Positions 1 to 9,422 of a DNA stretch of 64,000 nt are shown piece by piece. Made by a program: the position numbers and the translations under genes. Origin of the DNA: Kineosporia babensis (GTDB lineage Bacteria > Actinomycetota > Actinomycetes > Actinomycetales > Kineosporiaceae); contig NZ_JAJOMB010000014.1 in assembly GCF_021129305.1 (NCBI RefSeq), positions 177,362 through 241,361 on the forward strand, written 5' to 3'. The notes below the pieces were generated by a model that worked only from the letters and a program-made list of their open reading frames with translations, ran no database searches and was not told the origin of the DNA. Every line of letters starts with the position of its first letter. The stretch's first letter is position 1.

Positions 1-81
1 GACCCGTGGTACTTCTCGCGCCAGTTCCGGCGCGTCCACGGGACCAGCCCGTCGGTCTACCGCAAGCAGTTGCGCTCCTGA
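1..81 (+). CDS. AraC-family transcriptional regulator, C-terminal fragment
   Basis: Only the last 26 codons are in the window, ending at TGA 79-81. They read DPWYFSRQFRRVHGTSPSVY, then RKQLRS. This is the typical end of an AraC/XylS second helix-turn-helix (YFSRxFRRxxGxSPxxYR). The rest of the gene lies left of the window. It sits directly upstream of, and codirectional with, a sugar ABC operon. In this family that position usually means a regulator of the operon, but this is inference. The ligand-binding domain cannot be seen. Confidence 0.85.
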   Translation, partial: DPWYFSRQFRRVHGTSPSVYRKQLRS

Positions 82-104
82 CCGCAGATCATCGGATCGT
101 CCAG

Positions 105-119
105 GTATTGCGTCAATAC
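105..119. promoter_or_regulatory. Perfect inverted repeat, candidate operator of the sugar ABC operon
   Basis: GTATTG-CGT-CAATAC is a perfect 6-bp inverted repeat with a 3-bp spacer. It lies 93 bp before the start of the sugar-binding protein gene, in the 131-bp gap after the AraC-type gene. Size and position fit a dimeric repressor or activator site. The regulator is unknown. Confidence 0.4.
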
Positions 120-212
120 GTCCTCCTCCATCGCCCGGCCTGAGTCGTAGCCTCCTGATCGAAGGCCGGGAAACGTGGTTTCCGGCCGGCGGAACTCGAT
201 GAGGAGGTACGC

Positions 213-1499
213 ATGAGACGCAGGACTTTCATTGCTCTCGCAGCCGGCGCGCTGACCAGCGCTTGTGCGGCCGCACCCGGCGCCCGGCCGGGGCAGACCG
301 TGCTGAGGTTCTGGTCCTGGGTCCCCGGGATCGACCAGGCGGTCAATCTGTGGAACAGCCAGAACCGGGACACGTACGTCGATCTCGAACTCACCCCCGC
401 GGGCTCTTCGGGTACCTACTCGAAGATGTACGCCGCGGTCCGGGGCGGGCGAGGCGCGCCCGACGTCGCCCAGGTCGAGTATCAGGAACTGCCGGGCTTC
501 GCCCTGGAGAACGGCCTGATCGAACTCGGTCCGCTCGGGATGGACCAGCACCGTGACCAGTTCGTGGACTGGCAGATCTCCCAGTCCTCGTTCGGCGAGC
601 GGATCTACGCCGTACCGCAGGCATCCGGCCCGATGGCCCTGTACTACCGCAACGACATTTTCGGCTCGCTGGGGCTGGACGTTCCCCGGACCTGGGAGGA
701 CTACCGAGCTGCGGCCGAGGCGGTGCGCGCTGACGGTAGATACATCGCCACCTTCCCGCCCGGCAACTCCGCCTGGTTCGCGGCGTTGTCCTGGCAGGCC
801 GGCGCTCGCTGGTTCGGGCTGGACGGCGATGTCTGGACCGTCGGGATCAACTCCGAGCAGACGCTGCGGGTCGCCGAGTACTGGGACGAACTGCGCTCGC
901 AGGATCTGATCTCCATGCAGCCGGACTTCTCCAACTCCTGGTACGCCGACCTGCAGAGCGGCCGCATCGTCACCTGGCCGAGCGCCCAGTGGGGTGGACC
1001 GATCCTGTCGGGCAACGCCCCCGGCACCTCGGGCAACTGGCGTGCTGCCCAGCTGCCGCAGTGGAATCCGGACAATCCGGCTTCGGCCAACTGGGGTGGT
1101 TCGGCCACCGCCGTGCTCAAGGGTTCCGAACACCCTCGGGAGGCGGCGGAGTTCGCCATCTGGCTGAACTCCGACCCGGAAAGCATCGACCTGCTGATTG
1201 CCGGCGGGTACGGCTGGCCCTCGGTGAAGGACGCCCTGGACGGGACCGCCCTGGACACGTCGGAGGAGTTCTTCGGCGGGCAGAACGTCAACCGTGACGT
1301 GTTCGCGCCGGCCGACGAGACGATCGGCACCGACTGGCTCTGGAGCCCGACCACGAACGCCACCTACCTCCACCTGAACGACGGATTCGCCGGGGTGGTG
1401 GCTGGGGGAAGCAGTTTCGTCGACGTGGTGCAGCAGACCCACCGTCAGACCGTGGAGGATCTGAGAGCCAAGGGCCTGACCGTGCGGGAGGCATCATGA
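213..1499 (+). CDS. ABC transporter sugar-binding lipoprotein
   Basis: This 428-residue protein is a family 1 extracellular solute-binding protein that captures a sugar or oligosaccharide for the two permeases encoded downstream. The N-terminus has an MRRR basic stretch and a lipobox (LTSAC, Cys at about residue 18), so it should be a membrane-anchored lipoprotein, possibly Tat-exported. The mature part shows the family pattern: FWSWVPG near the start, a PDVAQVEY segment, and a MALYYRND segment. A GATGAGGAGGT ribosome site lies just before the ATG. The stop overlaps the next start (ATGA). The DUF5107 and GH2 genes downstream suggest a beta-linked glycoside ligand. No ATPase is encoded here, so a shared MsiK-type ATPase is likely. 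Confidence 0.92.
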   Translation: MRRRTFIALAAGALTSACAAAPGARPGQTVLRFWSWVPGIDQAVNLWNSQNRDTYVDLELTPAGSSGTYSKMYAAVRGGRGAPDVAQVEYQELPGFALENGLIELGPLGMDQHRDQFVDWQISQSSFGERIYAVPQASGPMALYYRNDIFGSLGLDVPRTWEDYRAAAEAVRADGRYIATFPPGNSAWFAALSWQAGARWFGLDGDVWTVGINSEQTLRVAEYWDELRSQDLISMQPDFSNSWYADLQSGRIVTWPSAQWGGPILSGNAPGTSGNWRAAQLPQWNPDNPASANWGGSATAVLKGSEHPREAAEFAIWLNSDPESIDLLIAGGYGWPSVKDALDGTALDTSEEFFGGQNVNRDVFAPADETIGTDWLWSPTTNATYLHLNDGFAGVVAGGSSFVDVVQQTHRQTVEDLRAKGLTVREAS

Positions 1500-2377
1500 G
1501 AGGCCGTCGACTCGCGATTCTGGGCCTGCTCGGCCCCTTCACGGCGCTGTTCGCCGCCACGATCGCGTTGCCGATCGGTTTTGCTCTGTACGAGAGCGTC
1601 ACCGCGATCGAACGATCCGGACCGCTCGGCCGAGGGACGACGTCCACTGTTTTCGTCGGACTCGAGCACTACGCAACTGCCCTGAGCGATCCGGCCTTCA
1701 CCGCCAGCCTCTGGCGGGTCGTGCTTTTCGCTCTGGTCCAGGTGCCGGTGATGATCGTCCTGGCCACTACTCTGGCCCTGATGCTGGACGCGGCCTCGGC
1801 TCGTGGGGTCAAGTTCTTCCGGTCGGTCTACTTCCTGCCCTACGGCATTCCCGGTGTGATCGCTTCTCTGTTATGGGGTTTCCTGTACACGCCGGGCCTG
1901 AGCCCGGTCCTGGACGTCGCCTCCTGGTTCGGGCTGAACATCGACTTCCTCGGCGCCAGTTCGATTCTCTGGTCCATCGCGAACATCGTGACCTGGCAGT
2001 TCGCCGGGTACAACATGCTGGTCATCGTGGCCCAGCTGAAATCGATCGACGGTGACCTGTTCGAGGCGGCCGAGATCGACGGCGCCTCGGCCTGGCAGAT
2101 CATCACCCGGATCAAGCTCCCGCTGATCCGCCCGGCGATCGTGCTGACCACGGTGTTCACCATCATCGGCACGATCCAGCTGTTCGGTGAACCGCTGATC
2201 CTGCGGCCTTTGACCGGCTCGATCACCAGCACCTACACCCCGAACCTGGCGGCCTACAACGAGGCGTTCGCCAACAACAACTACAACCTGGCGGCGGCCG
2301 AGTCGGTCCTGCTGGCGCTGGTCGCCTGCGTCTTCTCCTTCGCCTTCCTCAAACTGGTGAACAGGAGCGGGAAGTGA
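1496..2377 (+). CDS. Sugar ABC transporter permease, MalF type
   Basis: This 293-residue inner-membrane permease has about six hydrophobic segments and the cytoplasmic EAA loop (EAAEIDGASAWQIITRIKLP) that docks the ATPase. An N-terminal hydrophobic segment and a short periplasmic loop containing YESVTAIERSG match MalF/UgpA-type subunits of the CUT1 class. It overlaps the binding-protein stop by 4 bp and the next permease start by 4 bp, so the three genes are translationally coupled. It would form a heterodimer with the following gene product. Confidence 0.93.
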   Translation: MRGRRLAILGLLGPFTALFAATIALPIGFALYESVTAIERSGPLGRGTTSTVFVGLEHYATALSDPAFTASLWRVVLFALVQVPVMIVLATTLALMLDAASARGVKFFRSVYFLPYGIPGVIASLLWGFLYTPGLSPVLDVASWFGLNIDFLGASSILWSIANIVTWQFAGYNMLVIVAQLKSIDGDLFEAAEIDGASAWQIITRIKLPLIRPAIVLTTVFTIIGTIQLFGEPLILRPLTGSITSTYTPNLAAYNEAFANNNYNLAAAESVLLALVACVFSFAFLKLVNRSGK

Positions 2378-3228
2378 AGAATCCTCGCACGCCGTCGGCG
2401 GCCTCCCGGGTCCTGCTCACCGCGGGCCTGGCGGTCGCGGCCGTCTACTTCCTCTTCCCGGTGTACTGGCTGGTCATCGCGGCCACCAAGAGCACTGGCG
2501 ACCTGTTCGGCTCCTCCGGGTTGTCTCTGTCCAACCCGCAGCTGCTCACCAACATCCGTAATGTGTTCGAGTACAACGGCTCGATCTTCTTCCGCTGGGT
2601 GGGCAACAGCCTGCTGTACTCCGGGGTGGGTGCGCTGGTGGCGACCGTGGTCTCCATCGCAGCCGGATACTGCCTGGCCAAGTTCACCTTCCGGGGCCGC
2701 GACGCGCTGTTCAACATCTTCCTGGCCGGGGTGATGATCCCGGGCACCGCGCTGGCCCTGCCGCTGTTCCTGCTGATGAGTGAGATCGGCCTGGTCAACA
2801 CCTACTGGGCCGTCCTGCTGCCGTCAGTGATCAGCCCGTTCGGGGCCTACCTGGGACGGATCTACGCCTCGGCCGCAGTGCCGGACAGTCTGCTGGAGGC
2901 GGCTCGGCTGGACGGGGCGGGGGAGTTCCGGATCTTCTTCACCATCGTGCTGCGGCTGATGACCCCGGCCGCCGTCACCGTGTTCCTGTTCCAGTTCATC
3001 GGTATCTGGAACAACTACTTCCTGCCCCTGGTCATGCTCTCGGACCCGGACCGCTACCCGCTGACCCTGGGACTGGTGAGCTGGCAGAGCGTTTCGGACC
3101 GCCACCCCGAGCTGTACCAGATGACGATCGGTGGGGCCCTGCTCTCGTCGGTCCCGCTGATGATCGCGATCGTCAGCCTGCAGCGCTTCTGGCGGGCCGG
3201 CCTCACCGAGGGAAGTGTCAAGGGCTGA
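2374..3228 (+). CDS. Sugar ABC transporter permease, MalG type
   Basis: This 284-residue permease is the second CUT1 membrane subunit. It shows the conserved early VYWLVIAATKS segment and an EAA loop (LEAARLDGAGEFRIFFTIVL). The C-terminal hydrophobic segment ends in LTEGSVKG, as is usual for MalG homologues. It begins inside the stop of the MalF-type gene. The next start lies about 50 bp after its stop. Confidence 0.93.
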   Translation: MKNPRTPSAASRVLLTAGLAVAAVYFLFPVYWLVIAATKSTGDLFGSSGLSLSNPQLLTNIRNVFEYNGSIFFRWVGNSLLYSGVGALVATVVSIAAGYCLAKFTFRGRDALFNIFLAGVMIPGTALALPLFLLMSEIGLVNTYWAVLLPSVISPFGAYLGRIYASAAVPDSLLEAARLDGAGEFRIFFTIVLRLMTPAAVTVFLFQFIGIWNNYFLPLVMLSDPDRYPLTLGLVSWQSVSDRHPELYQMTIGGALLSSVPLMIAIVSLQRFWRAGLTEGSVKG

Positions 3229-3277
3229 TTCCGCCCGGCACCGAACGACAGCTACGACGAAAGTTGAAACACCAGCC

Positions 3278-6200
3278 ATGTCCTCAGAACCGATCTCCCG
3301 TATCGAGCTTCCCGATGCTCCGGCCGACGCCTGGCAGCACGGCGTCGCGGTCTGGTCCGAGCCCCTGGTCATCGACAGCTATCTGCCCGAAAAGCCCTCG
3401 GCCTACCCAGCCTTCCTGCACAACCGGGTCTACCAGGGATCTTCCGGACGGGTTTTCCCGTTGCCGTTCCACGAGCGGATCGCCGCGGTCAAGCGGCCGC
3501 ACACCTGGCAGGCGCTGCATCTGGAGAACGAGTGGCTGCGCGTGGTGATACTGCCGGAGCTCGGTGGCCGGGTGCACATCGCCTACGACAAGGTCGCCGG
3601 GTACGACCTGTTCTACCGGAACAACGTGATCAAGCCCGCTCTGGTCGGCCTGGCCGGGCCCTGGATGTCGGGCGGGATCGAGTTCAACTGGCCGCAGCAC
3701 CATCGCCCGGCCACGTTCCTGCCCACGGATGTCGAGATCGAACGAGAGGACGACGGGTCGGCGACGGTCTGGTGCTCCGACCACGACCCGTTCGCCCGGA
3801 TGAAGGGCATGCACGGGATCCGGCTGACTCCCAGCAGCTCCCGGATCGAGGCCCGGGTGCGGTTGTACAACCGCAGCGAGGTCCCTCAGACCTTCCTCTG
3901 GTGGGCGAACGTCGCCGCCGCGGTGAACGACGACTACCAGTCCTTCTTCCCCGGCGACGTGACCCACGTGGCCGACCACGCCAAGCGAGCCGTGGTCACG
4001 TTCCCTCGGCCCGACGCGCCCTACTACGGCATCGATTACGCGGGGGCCACCGAGGACGACCCCGAGGCGGACCGGCTCGACTGGTACCGCAACATCCCGG
4101 TGCCCACCTCGTACATGGCCCTGGACACGGTCGAGGACTTCTTCGGCGGGTACGACCACGGCGTGCAAGCCGGATTCGTCCACGTCGCCGCCCACGAGAT
4201 CTCGCCCGGCAAGAAGCAGTGGACCTGGGGAGACACGCCTTTCGGCTGGGCCTGGGACCGCAACCTCACCGACACCGACGGCCCGTACGTCGAACTTATG
4301 GCCGGCGTCTACACCGACAACCAACCCGACTTCGCGCACCTGGCCGTCGGCGAGACAAAAACCTTCGTGCAGGCCTGGTACCCCGTCCACGGCACCGGCC
4401 CCGTGCAGTATGCCGACCGTCGCCTTGCGCTGAGCGTCGCCGAGAATGAGGGACGCCTGTGGGTTCGGCTCTGCGCGGCCGAAATTCTTGACGCGGTGAG
4501 CGTGGTGATCACCGACGGCACCTTCGAGTTGGGCAGTCGGACGCTGGACCTGCGTCCCGGGCAGACCTGCGAACTTGAGGTCGGCAAGACAGCGAAGCTC
4601 ACGGTCCGGATCACCCGGCCGGGGGAGACGCTGGCCGACTTCACCCTGGGCGAGCCGTCCGTTCCGGACCAGGCCCCCACCACGACACGGGCCGTGGCCC
4701 CGCCCTCGCCCGCCGACGTCACGAGCATTGACGAGCTGATCCACATCGCCCGGTATCTCGACCAGTACCGGCACGCCACCCGTTCCTCGGTGCCCTACCT
4801 GTACGAGGTTCTGCATCGCGAGCCAGGAGAGTCACGAGCACTTCTCGCCCTCGGTGCCAAGGCTTACGAACGGGGCGACTACGCCACAGCTGCCGACCTG
4901 CTGCGTCGTAGTGCCGACGCCCAGACCCGCTGGAGCCCCACCCCGGCCTCGGGTGAGGCGCTCTACCGGCTGGGCCTGGCCCTGACCCGGCTCGGGCGGG
5001 ACGGTGAAGCGGCCACGGCCCTGGCGCGCGCCGGCTGGGATGCCCGCTTCGCCGTCACGGCCCGCTTCGCCCTGGCCCGGCTGCGCTGCCGCCACGGCGA
5101 CCACCGACGGGCCGGCGAACTGCTGCACGAGGTGCTCGACCTGGACGCCCACCACCTGCAGGCCGCGGACCTGCTGGCTACCGTCCTGGCCGAGACCGGC
5201 GACCAGGAGAAAGCCCGGACCCTGGCCAGGACGACCCTCGAGCGTGACCCGCTGGACGCCTGGGCCCGTGACCTGGCCGGCCTGGCCCCCACCGCCGACG
5301 CCACCTCCATGCTGGACGTGGCCCTGGAATACGCGGCCGCAGGTTTCGACGGGCACGCGATCGCAGCTCTGAACAAGGCCGAGACCCTCGCCGCCACCAG
5401 CCCGAGCGGGCAGGTGAACGTGACTCCCCTCGTCCAGCTGCACCGAGCCGTCCTGCACCTACGGGCCGGGGAGACGGAACTGGCCCGAGCCGACATCGAC
5501 CTGGCCGGCCAGCAGGACCCGGCCTCGGCCCATCCCCTGCGCCTGGACGACATCGACACGCTGCGAACGGTTACCGCGACGGCTCCGGAGGTGGCGCTGC
5601 CCTGGGCCATGCTCGGGCACTGGTACTACTCCCGGGACCGCGCCGAGGATGCGATCGAGGCGTGGCACAAGGCCGCCGCCGCCCACCCGGCGACCGAACT
5701 GGCCGCCATCGTCCACCGCAATCTGGGCCTGAGCGCCTACAACGTCCGCGCCGACGTCGAGGCAGCCGTGCAGCATTACGAGAGCGCCCTGCAGGCCTCG
5801 CCCGACGACGCCAAACTCTGGTTCGAGCGCGACCAGCTCGCCGCGCGCGCCGGCGAGAACTCCGCCGACCGGTTGGCCCGGCTGGAACCTCGACGTGACC
5901 TGGTGGCCGAGCGTGACGACCTCACGGTGTCCCTGACCCACCTGCTGCTCGACGAAGGACGGGTGGACGAGGCCCGCACCTTGTTGACGGAACGCCACTT
6001 CCAGCCCTGGGAAGGCGGCGAAGGCCTGGCTCTCGGCGCATGGGAGCGCAGTTCGGTGCGGATGGCTCAGCGTCTGCTCGCCGACGGGCAGCCGCGAGAG
6101 GCGGCAGCGGTCGTGCGGAAGGCTCTTCAACCGCCGGCCGGCCTGGGCGAGGATCGCCACCACCTCGCCAACACCGCCGAGCTCTACCTCCTGCTGGGTG

Positions 6201-6538
6201 ACGCGCTCGCCGCCGACGCGGACCCGATTGCGGCGCAGCGCTGCTGGGAGATCGCCGCGCGTTCCACCGGCGACTTCGTCGACATGGCGGCAACCGCGTT
6301 CAACCGCAACACCGTCCACGCCGTCCGGGCACTGGCCTGCCTCGGCCGCGAGGACGAAGCCGAGAACCTGGTCAAGGCCTTGGCCCAGTGGGTGGAGGAG
6401 TACGCCGTGACCCCGGTGGAGGTGGACTTCTTCGCCACCAGCCTGCCCAGCATGCTGCTGTTCGTCGAAAGCCCCGAAACCGCCCGGAACCGCGAAGTGA
6501 GCATCGTGCGCGACCAGATCCGCGGATGGCAGTCATGA
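3278..6538 (+). CDS. DUF5107 domain protein with C-terminal TPR repeats
   Basis: This is a 1086-residue protein from the ATG at 3278; a GTG at 3215 is also in frame but overlaps the permease gene. Residues about 10-380 match the DUF5107 family: VYQGSSGRVFPLPFHER, GGIEFNWPQHHRP, WTWGDTPFGWAWDRNLTD. These proteins have a galactose-mutarotase-like fold and occur in glycoside-use operons. From about residue 490 onward the chain is Ala/Leu/Glu-rich with repeated helical pairs (LALGAKAYERGDYATAADLL, AMLGHWYYSRDRAEDAIEAW), consistent with several TPR units. No signal peptide is visible, so it is probably cytoplasmic. The stop overlaps one possible start of the GH2 gene. The exact reaction is not established. 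Confidence 0.85.
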   Translation: MSSEPISRIELPDAPADAWQHGVAVWSEPLVIDSYLPEKPSAYPAFLHNRVYQGSSGRVFPLPFHERIAAVKRPHTWQALHLENEWLRVVILPELGGRVHIAYDKVAGYDLFYRNNVIKPALVGLAGPWMSGGIEFNWPQHHRPATFLPTDVEIEREDDGSATVWCSDHDPFARMKGMHGIRLTPSSSRIEARVRLYNRSEVPQTFLWWANVAAAVNDDYQSFFPGDVTHVADHAKRAVVTFPRPDAPYYGIDYAGATEDDPEADRLDWYRNIPVPTSYMALDTVEDFFGGYDHGVQAGFVHVAAHEISPGKKQWTWGDTPFGWAWDRNLTDTDGPYVELMAGVYTDNQPDFAHLAVGETKTFVQAWYPVHGTGPVQYADRRLALSVAENEGRLWVRLCAAEILDAVSVVITDGTFELGSRTLDLRPGQTCELEVGKTAKLTVRITRPGETLADFTLGEPSVPDQAPTTTRAVAPPSPADVTSIDELIHIARYLDQYRHATRSSVPYLYEVLHREPGESRALLALGAKAYERGDYATAADLLRRSADAQTRWSPTPASGEALYRLGLALTRLGRDGEAATALARAGWDARFAVTARFALARLRCRHGDHRRAGELLHEVLDLDAHHLQAADLLATVLAETGDQEKARTLARTTLERDPLDAWARDLAGLAPTADATSMLDVALEYAAAGFDGHAIAALNKAETLAATSPSGQVNVTPLVQLHRAVLHLRAGETELARADIDLAGQQDPASAHPLRLDDIDTLRTVTATAPEVALPWAMLGHWYYSRDRAEDAIEAWHKAAAAHPATELAAIVHRNLGLSAYNVRADVEAAVQHYESALQASPDDAKLWFERDQLAARAGENSADRLARLEPRRDLVAERDDLTVSLTHLLLDEGRVDEARTLLTERHFQPWEGGEGLALGAWERSSVRMAQRLLADGQPREAAAVVRKALQPPAGLGEDRHHLANTAELYLLLGDALAADADPIAAQRCWEIAARSTGDFVDMAATAFNRNTVHAVRALACLGREDEAENLVKALAQWVEEYAVTPVEVDFFATSLPSMLLFVESPETARNREVSIVRDQIRGWQS

Positions 6539-6573
6539 CCCCAGCACCCGAGAACCAGCAGGAGACAACCTCC

Positions 6574-9372
6574 GTGACCGAGTCCACGCCCTACGTCCTT
6601 GACCTGTCCGGCCGCTGGCGCGCCGCGCTCGATCGAGAGCACGTGGGTGAGCACCAGAACTGGTACACGGCCGAGGCGTTGCCGGATGCCGCCGAGCTGG
6701 ACCTCCCCGGTTCGGTCCAGGAGCAAGGGCTGGGCGATCCCGTCACGCTGGAGACCCCGTGGACCGGGCTGGTCGTGGACCGCTCGTACTTCACCGACGA
6801 GCGCTACGCGCCCTACCGCGAGCCCGGCCAGGTAGCGGTGCCGTTCTGGCTGCAGCCACACACCTACTACCGCGGCGCGGTCTGGTTCCAGCGCAGCATC
6901 GACATCCCGCAGCAATGGCAGGGACGTCGCGTGATCCTGCACCTGGAACGAGTGCACTGGGAGTCCACCGTCTGGCTGGACAACCGCCGGATCGACAGCG
7001 CTCGCAGCCTGACCACACCGCACCGCTTCGACCTGGGTGTCGTCGAGGCTGGCCGGCGCACCCTCACCCTGCGGGTGGACAACCGGACAGTGGTCGACGT
7101 CGGCCCGAACGCGCACAGCATCAGCGACCACACCCAGGGGAACTGGAACGGGGTGATCGGCAGCCTGCGCCTGGAAGCTCTTCCTGCGGTGGTGATCCGC
7201 TCGGTCACCGTGATTCCCGACCTGGCCGGGCGCTCGGCCAGGGTCAGGATCGACATCGCCAGTGACTCGGCAGGGGTCGGGCAGGGGCGGGTCACGGTCT
7301 CGGCCCGCCGGTTCAACGTGCCCGGCGAACACGTGACCGACGAGATCATGAGCGAGTTCGACGATCAGCGCGAAGCCGATCTGAGCGAGCGCGGCATGAT
7401 CGAAGGTGGCGCGCACCTCGACCTGGACCTTCCGCTGGGTGAGCAGGCCGAGGCCTGGGACGAGTTCCACCCGGCGCTGTACGAACTCACCGCCCGGATG
7501 TTCACCACGGTCGGCGCGCAGCAGCACGAGCACGCCTACCGCACGGTCTTCGGGCTGCGCGAGGTGGGCGTCCAGGGCACCCAGATCGCCGTCAACGGCA
7601 ACGTGACCTTCATCCGGGGAACCCTGGAGTCGTGCGTCCACCCGCTGACCGGCTATCCGCCCACTGATGTCGAGTCCTGGCGCCGGATCATCCGCGTCAA
7701 CCGCGCCCACGGGCTCAATCTGCTGCGCTTTCACTCCTGGTGCCCGCCGGAGGCAGCGTTCCGGGCAGCCGACGAGGAGGGCCACTACCTTCAGGTCGAG
7801 GGGCCACTCTGGGCCAACCAGGGCGGGGCCATCGGCGAGGGCCGCCCGGTGGACGCCTACCTGTACGAGGAGACCGACCGGATCCTGAGGGAGTTCGGCA
7901 ACCATCCGTCCTTCATCCTGATGGCTCACGGCAACGAACCGTTCGGCCGGGACGCCGAGTTCCTCGGGGCCTGGGTCGAGCACTGGCGCAAGCGCGATCC
8001 GCGTCGCCTGTACACCAGTGCTGCCGGCTGGCCGGCCATCCCGGAGAACGACTTCGACAACATTCCCGACCCGCGTACCTACCGCTGGGGCGAGGAACTC
8101 GACGCGCGTTTCAATGCCCGCCCGCCGGAAACCGAGACCGACTACCGCGACTGGGTCCAGGCCACCCCGAGGCCGATCGTCAGTCATGAGATCGGGCAGT
8201 GGTGCGTGTACCCGGACTTCGCCGAGATGGCCAAGTACACCGGCCTGATGCAGCCGAAGAACTACGAGATCTTCGCCGACTTCCTCCGCGAGGCGGGCAT
8301 GGCCGACCAGGCGCAGGAGTTCCTGCACGCCTCCGGCAAGCTGCAGCTGCTGTCCTACAAGGAAGAAGTCGAATCAGCGCTGCGAACACCCGGTTTCGGA
8401 GGGATCCAGCTGCTGGGCCTGAACGACTTCCCGGGGCAGGGCACGGCTCTGGTCGGTGTCCTGGACGCCTTCTGGGACGAGAAGCCCTACAGTACGGCGG
8501 CAGACTGGGCTCGGTTCTGTGGGCCGACCACGCCGCTGGCGCGGCTGCCCAAGCGGGTCTGGCGCACCGACGAGGAGCTTTCCTTCACCGTTCAGGTTGC
8601 CCACTTCGGGCCGGCGCCTTTGCAGGCCCGCGTTTCCTGGAGTCTGGGCGAGGCCGACGGACTGGTCCAGGAAGGGACGATCGCGCTCGGCAACAGCTCG
8701 GACTTCGCAAAGGTGAGTGTTCCAGCCGGGACGGTGACGTCCACCGGGCGGCACAAGCTGGTGCTTCGAATCGTGGACGTCGGTGGGGCCGTTTTCGAGA
8801 ACGACTGGGATCTCTGGTTCTTCGGTGAAATCCTGGAACCGGTCGCTGACGTGTTCGAGACGGCCGACGTGGACGAGGCTCTGCGCCGAAGCGGCGCCGG
8901 CGAGTCGGTGCTTCTGCTGCCGGACCTCGACCGGGTGCGGACGGAAGCGGTGCTCGGCTTCTCGACCGTCTTCTGGAACACCGCCTGGACGAGGAACCAG
9001 GCCCCTCACACGCTCGGCATCACGCACGACCCGCAGCACCCCGCACTCGAGGGCTTTCCCTCGGACGGGCACACCGACTGGCAGTGGTGGAGCCTGCTGC
9101 ACGGAGCCAAGGCCATGGTCCTCGACGGGTTGCCGATCGAGTTGCGCCCGGTGGTTCAGCCGATCGACACCTGGTTTCACGCCCGGCGACTGGGCGCCCT
9201 GATCGAGGCCCGGGTGGGCGCCGGCCGCCTGATGGTGTGCACGCTGAATCTGGACGGGACCGATCCGGTGCGCGCCCGCTTCCGCGCATCTGTGCAGCGA
9301 TACCTGGCCAGTGACCGATTCCAGCCGGCCGTCGAACTGCGCGAGAGCGACATCCTCGGGCTGTTCATCTGA
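6574..9372 (+). CDS. Family 2 glycoside hydrolase (beta-galactosidase/glucuronidase-like)
   Basis: This is a GH2-type beta-glycosidase, 932 residues from GTG 6574, which has AGGAG 9 bp upstream. An ATG at 6535, overlapping the previous stop, would add 13 residues. The order is an N-terminal sugar-binding jelly-roll domain (YYRGAVWFQRSIDIP, VHWESTVWLDN), an immunoglobulin-like domain, then a TIM barrel beginning at VNGNVTFIRGTLESCVHP. The acid/base Glu is in HGNEPFG (about residue 455). The nucleophile is probably the Glu in SHEIGQWCVYPD (about residue 539). There is no secretion signal, so it should cleave imported glycosides. It is the last catabolic enzyme of the transporter operon. The exact sugar specificity cannot be read from sequence. 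Confidence 0.88.
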   Translation: MTESTPYVLDLSGRWRAALDREHVGEHQNWYTAEALPDAAELDLPGSVQEQGLGDPVTLETPWTGLVVDRSYFTDERYAPYREPGQVAVPFWLQPHTYYRGAVWFQRSIDIPQQWQGRRVILHLERVHWESTVWLDNRRIDSARSLTTPHRFDLGVVEAGRRTLTLRVDNRTVVDVGPNAHSISDHTQGNWNGVIGSLRLEALPAVVIRSVTVIPDLAGRSARVRIDIASDSAGVGQGRVTVSARRFNVPGEHVTDEIMSEFDDQREADLSERGMIEGGAHLDLDLPLGEQAEAWDEFHPALYELTARMFTTVGAQQHEHAYRTVFGLREVGVQGTQIAVNGNVTFIRGTLESCVHPLTGYPPTDVESWRRIIRVNRAHGLNLLRFHSWCPPEAAFRAADEEGHYLQVEGPLWANQGGAIGEGRPVDAYLYEETDRILREFGNHPSFILMAHGNEPFGRDAEFLGAWVEHWRKRDPRRLYTSAAGWPAIPENDFDNIPDPRTYRWGEELDARFNARPPETETDYRDWVQATPRPIVSHEIGQWCVYPDFAEMAKYTGLMQPKNYEIFADFLREAGMADQAQEFLHASGKLQLLSYKEEVESALRTPGFGGIQLLGLNDFPGQGTALVGVLDAFWDEKPYSTAADWARFCGPTTPLARLPKRVWRTDEELSFTVQVAHFGPAPLQARVSWSLGEADGLVQEGTIALGNSSDFAKVSVPAGTVTSTGRHKLVLRIVDVGGAVFENDWDLWFFGEILEPVADVFETADVDEALRRSGAGESVLLLPDLDRVRTEAVLGFSTVFWNTAWTRNQAPHTLGITHDPQHPALEGFPSDGHTDWQWWSLLHGAKAMVLDGLPIELRPVVQPIDTWFHARRLGALIEARVGAGRLMVCTLNLDGTDPVRARFRASVQRYLASDRFQPAVELRESDILGLFI

Positions 9373-9422
9373 CCCGGGTAGAGCAAGATTGGTCATCTGA
9401 AGTCTGACGACAAGGAGATGAG

